A program made the translations under genes and the position numbers. Positions 58,903 through 64,000 of a stretch of 64,000 nt of DNA are shown one piece after another. The notes below the pieces were generated by a model. That model made no database searches and was not told the origin of the DNA. It saw only the letters and a list, made by a program, of their open reading frames with translations. Source of the stretch: an uncultured Prevotellaceae bacterium. GTDB lineage: Bacteria; Bacteroidota; Bacteroidia; Bacteroidales; Bacteroidaceae. The stretch is taken from contig CALBJW010000148.1 in assembly GCA_937893145.1 (NCBI GenBank), positions 1-64,000 of the forward strand, in the 5' to 3' direction. Every line of letters begins with the position of its first letter. The first letter of the stretch is position 1.

Positions 58903-60068
58903 TGCAGAAAGTACTTATTATAATAGTATTGACATTGCAAACTTTAGGACTAAGCGCTCAGGACGACACCTGTTCGCTTAGTCCTAATGAATTGTGGGCA
59001 ATGTCGATACAGCACCATTTAGACTCTATTACCAAGATTGTAGAACGACAGAAATACTCTGCTGGATACTGTGTGTATGACCTCACAGCCGACTCCATGC
59101 TCTATCGTTTCAATTCGCAGAAACTGTTTAAGCCTGCAAGCACACAGAAGTTGTTTGTGGCTACTTCAGCACTTACGAATCTTGGCGCGGACTACTGTTT
59201 TAAGACCTATATCAACATTGATGGCAGCATCCAGGCTGATGATATGGGACGAAGAACATTGAAGGGCGACATCTGCATTCGTGGTAGTTTCGACCCAACA
59301 ACTCAGCTGAGGCAAGTTCATCTTGCAGCTGACAAAATCGTTACTCTTGGCATCGACTCGGTGGATGGGTGTGTCGTGGTGGACAATCAGGTTCGATATG
59401 ATGCGAAACGAATAGGTAATGTCGGGCTTCACTTTGGTTCAATGCTTTGTGAAGCGTTGCAGAACAGAGGAATACGTTTCCCTGCAGAGAAGTCGTATAT
59501 GGTGACAGAAGTGCCAGTCTTGCGAGGATGGAACCTCGCCACTATCTGCACTCCTATCTCTGAGGTGCTAAATAGGATGCTTAAGAAGAGTGACAACACA
59601 TTTGCAGAGTGTATGTTGCTCAACCTCTACGATATGGGCAGAGATAGCGGATGGTCGTATGAAAACTGCAAGGAACAGGTTGTTGAAACAGTGAAGGAGG
59701 TGGGAGGAAATCCAGATGATTATACCATCATCGATGGAAGTGGTTTGTCGCATGACAACCGTTCAACTCCAGAACTCATAACCACTCTACTTCGTTACGA
59801 CTATCAGAACGATGCTATCTTCCCTCATATATACGAGCATTTGCCTATAGCTGGTGTTGACGGAACACTTAAAGACAGAATGAAGACAGGTCCAGCATAT
59901 AATAATGTACGCGCAAAGACTGGTACACTTAACTTTGTGTCCACACTTGCTGGGTACGTTACTGCATCCAATGATCACAAACTTGCCTTCGCCATTATGG
60001 TGAATAATGTGTCGTTGTCAACAGGCAAAGCGCTTCAGAACAATATCTGTCAGGAATTAGCAAAATAG
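58902..60068 (+). CDS. dacB: D-alanyl-D-alanine carboxypeptidase/endopeptidase, PBP4 type
   Basis: 388 residues, signal peptide to about residue 19 (LGLSAQ). Peptidase S13 motifs: FKPASTQKLFVATSAL (SxxK), LKKSDNTFAECML (SxN), VRAKTGTLNFVSTLAGYV (KTG). It trims or cuts cross-links in peptidoglycan. Shorter than E. coli DacB (about 480), because the inserted domains between SxxK and SxN are reduced. Start coupled to the argS stop; RNase H follows after 7 bases. Confidence 0.92.
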   Translation: MQKVLIIIVLTLQTLGLSAQDDTCSLSPNELWAMSIQHHLDSITKIVERQKYSAGYCVYDLTADSMLYRFNSQKLFKPASTQKLFVATSALTNLGADYCFKTYINIDGSIQADDMGRRTLKGDICIRGSFDPTTQLRQVHLAADKIVTLGIDSVDGCVVVDNQVRYDAKRIGNVGLHFGSMLCEALQNRGIRFPAEKSYMVTEVPVLRGWNLATICTPISEVLNRMLKKSDNTFAECMLLNLYDMGRDSGWSYENCKEQVVETVKEVGGNPDDYTIIDGSGLSHDNRSTPELITTLLRYDYQNDAIFPHIYEHLPIAGVDGTLKDRMKTGPAYNNVRAKTGTLNFVSTLAGYVTASNDHKLAFAIMVNNVSLSTGKALQNNICQELAK

Positions 60069-60075
60069 AAAGACT

Positions 60076-60717
60076 ATGGCAAAACAAAAGTTCTATGTTG
60101 TATGGGATGGTGCTGAAGATGGTGTTTATACATCTTGGGAGGCATGTCAACAGGTTGTTGTTGGGTATTCCAATGCCAAGTACAAGTCTTTCAAGACTGA
60201 AGCTGAGGCAGAAGAAGCTTTCGAGATGGGATATGAGGAGTGGAGCAAGAAAGAATCCTTAGTCCACGAAGAGGAAAGCATGGCGGAGAGTAGTGAAGTG
60301 GTCGTGGGGGCTGCCATCAACAACTCGATTGCGGTTGATGCAGCTTGTTCTGGTAATCCTGGAAAGATGGAATATCGTGGAGTGTATCTTCGCACGGGAA
60401 AGGAGATTTTCCATTTTGGTCCTGTGTGGGGTACAAACAATATAGGTGAATTCCTTGCCATTGTGCATGGTCTTGCTCTGCTCAAACAGAAAGGACTCGA
60501 CGACATGCCAATATATTCCGATAGTCGTAATGCACAGCTCTGGGTTCGCAAGAAACAATGCAAGACCACTCTCGAACGCAATGAGAAGACGGAAAAGCTC
60601 TTCCAGATGATTGAAAGAGCTGAGGCGTGGCTTCACAACAACACTTGGAACAATCCAATCATCAAGTGGCCTACAGAGGAGTGGGGAGAGATTCCCGCTG
60701 ATTTCGGAAGGAAATAA
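60076..60717 (+). CDS. rnhA: Ribonuclease HI with viroplasmin-type N-terminal domain
   Basis: 213 residues. Residues 1-55 are the RNase H1 hybrid-binding/viroplasmin domain (KFYVVWDGAEDGVYTSWEACQQVVVGYSNAKYKSFKTEAEAEEAF). Residues about 83-213 are the catalytic domain: SIAVDAACSGNPGKMEYRGVY (first Asp), TNNIGEFLAIVHGLALLKQKG (Glu), MPIYSDSRNAQLWVRKKQ (Asp). It removes RNA from RNA-DNA hybrids. Last gene of the argS unit, converging on the lyase gene with a bidirectional terminator between. Confidence 0.93.
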   Translation: MAKQKFYVVWDGAEDGVYTSWEACQQVVVGYSNAKYKSFKTEAEAEEAFEMGYEEWSKKESLVHEEESMAESSEVVVGAAINNSIAVDAACSGNPGKMEYRGVYLRTGKEIFHFGPVWGTNNIGEFLAIVHGLALLKQKGLDDMPIYSDSRNAQLWVRKKQCKTTLERNEKTEKLFQMIERAEAWLHNNTWNNPIIKWPTEEWGEIPADFGRK

Positions 60718-60757
60718 AAAAGCAATGGAGCAACTTTCGTCGCTCCATTGCTTTTTT
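60716..60757. terminator. Bidirectional terminator between rnhA and the lyase gene
   Basis: 16-bp stem AAAAAAGCAATGGAGC / GCTCCATTGCTTTTTT with a 10-base loop; A and T runs on either side serve both directions. It overlaps the rnhA stop codon. Confidence 0.85.
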
Positions 60758-60764
60758 ATGATTA

Positions 60765-62213
60765 TTAAAGTGAATCGCCAAAGTCCTTTCTGAACTTCTC
60801 TGCGAGTTCTTCCTGCCAATAACCGATTTCCTTCATGCGGCCGAAGAAGAAGCGGAGAACTGAAGGTTCTTCTGTCCATTCGAGACCACCGATGAGGTTG
60901 CGGTTGTCCCAAAGCCACTTAACGCGGTCTGCAACATACTTGAGCTGTGAGAGGGTATATACACGACGAGGAACAGCGAGGCGCTGGAGTTCGAGTTCTG
61001 CATAACGCTCAGTGCCGTCAGGTTCGCGCTGTTCGGAAACAGTACCACGCTCCATACCACGAATACCACCGGCAATGTAGAGTGCGGCACCAACTGCTGC
61101 TGCAGGATACTGGTTGTGTGGCATATCAGGAACGAATGCGCCTGCATTGAGGTGACATCCAAGACCACCTGGAGGGAGGATTACTGGCACACCGTATGCG
61201 TCGAGTTCCTTAGCGAGATAGTTGATGAATTCTGGACCGTGTGAGATGTAGTCCATATCAAGTGACTCGTAGAGACCAACTGCCATTGATTCCATTGTGC
61301 GTACATCAATACCACCGTATGTGAGGAAGCCTTCGTAGAGAGGAATGAATGTCTGGAGTTCCTTGTACCATTTTTCATCTTTTGAGCAGATGATACCACC
61401 CTTAGAGAATGAAAGCTTACGAGCAGAGAAGTAGATGATGTCGAAACGGTCTGCAAGGAGCTTGTAGATGTCTCCAACTTCCATGTACTTGCAGCGTGGT
61501 TCACGAGTCTTCATGAAGTAGATGTTGTCCTGAAGGAGAGATGCGTCGAGAACCGACTTCACTCCCTTATCGTGACAGATGTCTGTAACGGCAAGCATAT
61601 TCTCAAGTGATACAGGCTGACCACCGATGAGGTTTGTTCCTGCCTCTACACGAACATAAGCTACATTATCCTTGCCAACCTCATCAATACGCTTCTTGAG
61701 GAGTTCGAGGTCGTAGTCGCCCTTGAATGGGTCGTTGCTCTGAGGAATGAGGCCCTTAGGCTGAACGAGTTCTTCTACTGTAGCACCGCAGCGTGTAGCG
61801 TGAGCCTTTGTGGTGGTGAAGTGGAAGTTCATGATAGCAACCTTGCCAGGAGCGCAATATGCTTCAGCAAGGATATTTTCTGCTGCACGACCCTGGTGAA
61901 CAGGAAGTACATAGTCGCAACCGAACACATCCTTGATAGCCTTCTGTACACGGAGGAATGTTGCCGAACCTGCGTATGAGTCATCAGCCTGGAATGATGC
62001 TGCAAACTGATTGTCTGACATACAGTTTACACCAGAGTCTGTGAGCATATCAAGATATACATCCTTGTTCTGGAGAAGGAAAGTGTTGTTACCAGCTTCC
62101 TGAATCTTCTTGAGACGTTCTTCAACTGGAAGAAGAGAAAGCTTCTGAATCATGCGCACTTTGTGCATTTCGAGTGGAACTTGGTTCTCGCTCTGATAGA
62201 ATTTTACAGCCAT
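60765..62213 (-). CDS. Beta-eliminating lyase, tyrosine phenol-lyase-like (tryptophanase family)
   Basis: 482 residues from the ATG at 62213 (MAVKFYQSENQVPLEMH). PLP-dependent fold: LPVHQGRAAENIL, AIMNFHFTTTKAHATR, DASLLQDNIYF, Schiff-base Lys266 in FSARKLSFSKGG, VPRRVYTLSQ near the end. Compared from memory with Citrobacter tyrosine phenol-lyase, Arg389 in IRGMERGTVS matches the phenol-binding Arg381, a position that is Ile in tryptophanases (VEIG). This favours tyrosine to phenol, pyruvate and ammonia. However, the Arg following the cofactor-binding DAT/DSA segment is Leu here (DASL), and the overall divergence is large, so substrate is uncertain. The neighbouring AraC gene is divergent. 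Confidence 0.82.
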   Translation of the reverse strand: MAVKFYQSENQVPLEMHKVRMIQKLSLLPVEERLKKIQEAGNNTFLLQNKDVYLDMLTDSGVNCMSDNQFAASFQADDSYAGSATFLRVQKAIKDVFGCDYVLPVHQGRAAENILAEAYCAPGKVAIMNFHFTTTKAHATRCGATVEELVQPKGLIPQSNDPFKGDYDLELLKKRIDEVGKDNVAYVRVEAGTNLIGGQPVSLENMLAVTDICHDKGVKSVLDASLLQDNIYFMKTREPRCKYMEVGDIYKLLADRFDIIYFSARKLSFSKGGIICSKDEKWYKELQTFIPLYEGFLTYGGIDVRTMESMAVGLYESLDMDYISHGPEFINYLAKELDAYGVPVILPPGGLGCHLNAGAFVPDMPHNQYPAAAVGAALYIAGGIRGMERGTVSEQREPDGTERYAELELQRLAVPRRVYTLSQLKYVADRVKWLWDNRNLIGGLEWTEEPSVLRFFFGRMKEIGYWQEELAEKFRKDFGDSL

Positions 62214-62297
62214 AAGTATTAATAGGTTAAAAATAAAGTTATCTTTTCTTAAGGTATTACTATGCAATTATTTTGTGTCATAATGCCGAGTTGGTTG

Positions 62298-62305
62298 CAA
62301 AAGTA
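62298..62305 (-). promoter_or_regulatory. -7 element for the lyase gene
   Basis: TACTTTTG on the minus strand, 85 bases before the ATG at 62213. The shared intergenic region with araC is 254 bases. Confidence 0.5.
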
Positions 62306-62423
62306 CATTGAATGATTGTTTTTTCTTGGAACATTTTTAAGGAATAAACTACCAATTTCACTTTTTACCTATATTTATACCATTTTTCACTACCCATATT
62401 ACCTATTATCGAAAAAATAATGG

Positions 62424-62431
62424 TACATTTG
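62424..62431 (+). promoter_or_regulatory. -7 element for the AraC-type gene
   Basis: TACATTTG, 36 bases before the ATG at 62468. Between it and the lyase promoter are about 118 AT-rich bases available for regulator sites. Confidence 0.5.
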
Positions 62432-62467
62432 CAGTCGAAGTAAAAAGAAACCCACTTAATATACAAG

Positions 62468-63361
62468 ATGATTATCCAAGTTCAAGACATCGACCAATTT
62501 AATGCGTATTTTCATCAGAAGACCCTTCACCCACATGTCAGTGTGGCTGATTTGTCTAAGGCTGACTTGTCATTGTTTGAACCTACAGACTTTAATATGT
62601 ATTGCGTTGTGCTGATGGATGAAGATTTCGGTGAACTGATAAGAAGCGGAGGTGCCATGCGTTATAGGGCAGGCACTGTATTCACTCTTCGTCCTGGACA
62701 GATTGTGTCGATGAACCTTGACAAGTCGATCAAACCTAAGGGATGGATGTTGGCATTCAGACCTGAACTGCTTATCAAGACTGGACTTGGACGAGACTTC
62801 TATATGTTTAATTTCTTCAATCAGGATGTGTTTGATGCACTTGAACTGTCAAGTGAGGAAAGACGTGTTCTGCTTAACTGCTTTGCTAATATCTTTGCAG
62901 AACTTCATGCGCCAGATGACAACCTCACAGGTCACATGCTCCGTATGGGCATAGGCCATCTGTTAAGTTACTGTAAGAGATTCTACGAGCGACAGTTTGA
63001 TGTGCATGTTAAGAATACTTCAAACATCATTACTCGACTTGGAATTCTGCTTGATGATTACCTCTCGAGCGGTATGCCTATACAGAAGGGACAGCCTACG
63101 GTGGCTTGGTGTGCAGAACAGTTTCATTTGTCACCAAACTACTTTGGTGATGTTGTGAAGCGTGAACTCCACATGACGGCTCAAGAGTATGTGCAGCAGA
63201 AGATAATTACTGCTGCAAAGGTCATGCTTCGTGACCCTCGTCTTTCCATCACAGAGATTGCTGAGGCTCTTGGATTCACTTACCCAAACCATTTCACTCG
63301 TTTGTTTCACAAGAAAACAGAGATGTCTCCATCTGAATTCCGACACACTATAGGTTTATGA
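62468..63361 (+). CDS. AraC family transcriptional regulator
   Basis: 297 residues. The N-terminal part (1-180) is a cupin-like sensing region (AGTVFTLRPGQIVSMNLDKSIKPKGWMLAF). The C-terminal 100 residues hold the two helix-turn-helix units: VAWCAEQFHLSPNYFGDVVKRELHMTAQEYVQQKI and ITEIAEALGFTYPNHFTRLFHKKTEMSPSEFRH, with the AraC signature in the second. It is divergent from the lyase gene, which it may control, and its stop overlaps the ABC exporter start (ATGA), so it may also govern export. Ligand unknown. Confidence 0.92.
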   Translation: MIIQVQDIDQFNAYFHQKTLHPHVSVADLSKADLSLFEPTDFNMYCVVLMDEDFGELIRSGGAMRYRAGTVFTLRPGQIVSMNLDKSIKPKGWMLAFRPELLIKTGLGRDFYMFNFFNQDVFDALELSSEERRVLLNCFANIFAELHAPDDNLTGHMLRMGIGHLLSYCKRFYERQFDVHVKNTSNIITRLGILLDDYLSSGMPIQKGQPTVAWCAEQFHLSPNYFGDVVKRELHMTAQEYVQQKIITAAKVMLRDPRLSITEIAEALGFTYPNHFTRLFHKKTEMSPSEFRHTIGL

Positions 63362-64000
63362 AAGATTTTTTCCGTATAATGGGCAAGTACTTTGCTCGAT
63401 ACAAAAAGTATATCACAGGGGCATTGGTGGTTAACATCCTTTCTTCTGTGCTTAACCTTTTCTCCTTTGCTGCCATCATCCCTATCTTGAATATCTTGTT
63501 CAAGGCTAACAGTAAGGTTTATAGTTATGTGCCTATCACATGGGATAGCTTCGACAACATCAAGGATGTACTTCTCAACAACATCAATTATTATGCCCAA
63601 CTCATGGTGGGTGAGTATGGTCCTGCCACTACGATGCTGCTGTTGGGAGTGGTGCTGTCCATAACAACCTTCTTCAAGACTGGTGCATATTTCGGAGGTT
63701 CTGCCCTCCTCATGCCTCTTCGCACAGGTATTATTCGTGACATTCGCAATGACATATATAATAAGGTGCTTCGTCTGCCACTTTCTTTCTTTAGTGATGA
63801 GAAGAAAGGCGACATCCTTACTCGTGTCAGTACAGATGTGAATGAGATAGATGCGAGTATATGCAGTTCGCTCGACACGCTGATTAAGAATCCAATTCTT
63901 ATCGTGGTGTATATGGGGACACTTGTGGCTATTAGTTGGCATCTCACACTCTTCACCCTCCTTGTTGTACCAATTCTTGCCATTGCTATTGGTCGAATAG
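63358..64000 (+). CDS. ABC exporter (MsbA-like), N-terminal part
   Basis: The frame begins at the ATG at 63358, overlapping the AraC stop, and runs off the right edge (214 codons). It encodes MKDFFRIMGKYFARYKKYITG followed by transmembrane helices (ALVVNILSSVLNLFSFAAIIPILNILF, MLLLGVVLSITTFFKTGAYFGG), the cytoplasmic coupling region LRTGIIRDIRNDIYNKVLRLPLSFFSDEKKGDILTRVSTDVNEID, and further helices. This is the type I ABC exporter fold. The ATPase domain lies outside the window. Lipid A or drug export is possible; the substrate is not determined. Confidence 0.88.
   Translation, partial: MKDFFRIMGKYFARYKKYITGALVVNILSSVLNLFSFAAIIPILNILFKANSKVYSYVPITWDSFDNIKDVLLNNINYYAQLMVGEYGPATTMLLLGVVLSITTFFKTGAYFGGSALLMPLRTGIIRDIRNDIYNKVLRLPLSFFSDEKKGDILTRVSTDVNEIDASICSSLDTLIKNPILIVVYMGTLVAISWHLTLFTLLVVPILAIAIGRI

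Overview
This window looks like chromosome from a Bacteroidota species, most likely order Bacteroidales and close to Prevotella/Segatella (inference). The reasons are: the TAnnTTTG -7 promoter element (often with a TTG about 20 bases upstream) occurs before most transcription units; there are no obvious Shine-Dalgarno sites; and a SusC/SusD pair, GSCFA, DUF4294, DUF4861 and LruC-type lipoproteins are present. I saw no rRNA, tRNA, CRISPR array, transposase, integrase or phage gene.

Layout. 1-10.7 kb: the start of ATP-type PEP carboxykinase, a DUF4861 protein, MgtC, a TonB receptor with a DUF362 protein, a flavodoxin lipoprotein, a GNAT acetyltransferase, a hemerythrin-LuxR regulator, an alpha/beta hydrolase and a nucleoside-recognition membrane protein. 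10.7-15.8 kb: 2-oxoglutarate:ferredoxin oxidoreductase (korAB) and a fusion of a microbial PARG-like ADP-ribose glycohydrolase with a Cys-dependent tyrosine phosphatase. 15.8-28.8 kb: housekeeping genes (ybeY, leuS, a porin, recX, comF, sufE, an M28 peptidase, a TrmH-type methyltransferase, mutS). 28.8-42.3 kb: a polysaccharide utilisation locus with GH92, SusD and SusC (the SusC carries a C-terminal OmpA-like domain) divergent from GH127, a HAD phosphatase and a GH53-GH43 fusion. The enzymes suggest beta-galactan and arabinofuranose side chains of pectin or arabinogalactan, plus mannose-containing glycans.

42.3-51.3 kb is the accessory, repeat-rich part. A 1.2-kb non-coding stretch holds nine copies of a 12-bp motif (TGGTAGARTGTT) in both orientations, GC-rich dispersed hairpins and a 144-bp palindromic element. 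Two paralogous LruC-type lipoproteins follow. Then come two antitoxin/PIN-toxin operons whose coding parts differ while their 272-bp upstream regions are nearly identical, with a third, orphan copy of the promoter end beyond them. This reads as a cassette array of toxin-antitoxin modules on a shared regulatory repeat and is the best candidate here for an undescribed system.

51.3-64 kb returns to ordinary genes: a TlpA-like thiol oxidoreductase, a GSCFA protein, gpmI, a small membrane protein, an exported Arg/Gly/Ser-rich repeat protein, argS-PBP4-RNase H, a tyrosine phenol-lyase-like enzyme divergent from an AraC regulator, and the start of an ABC exporter. A dispersed GC-rich hairpin family occurs at about eight places; in two it lies inside coding sequence (the N-terminus of the HAD phosphatase and just after the GH53 signal peptide).

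All family names come from reading the protein sequences; no database search was run.
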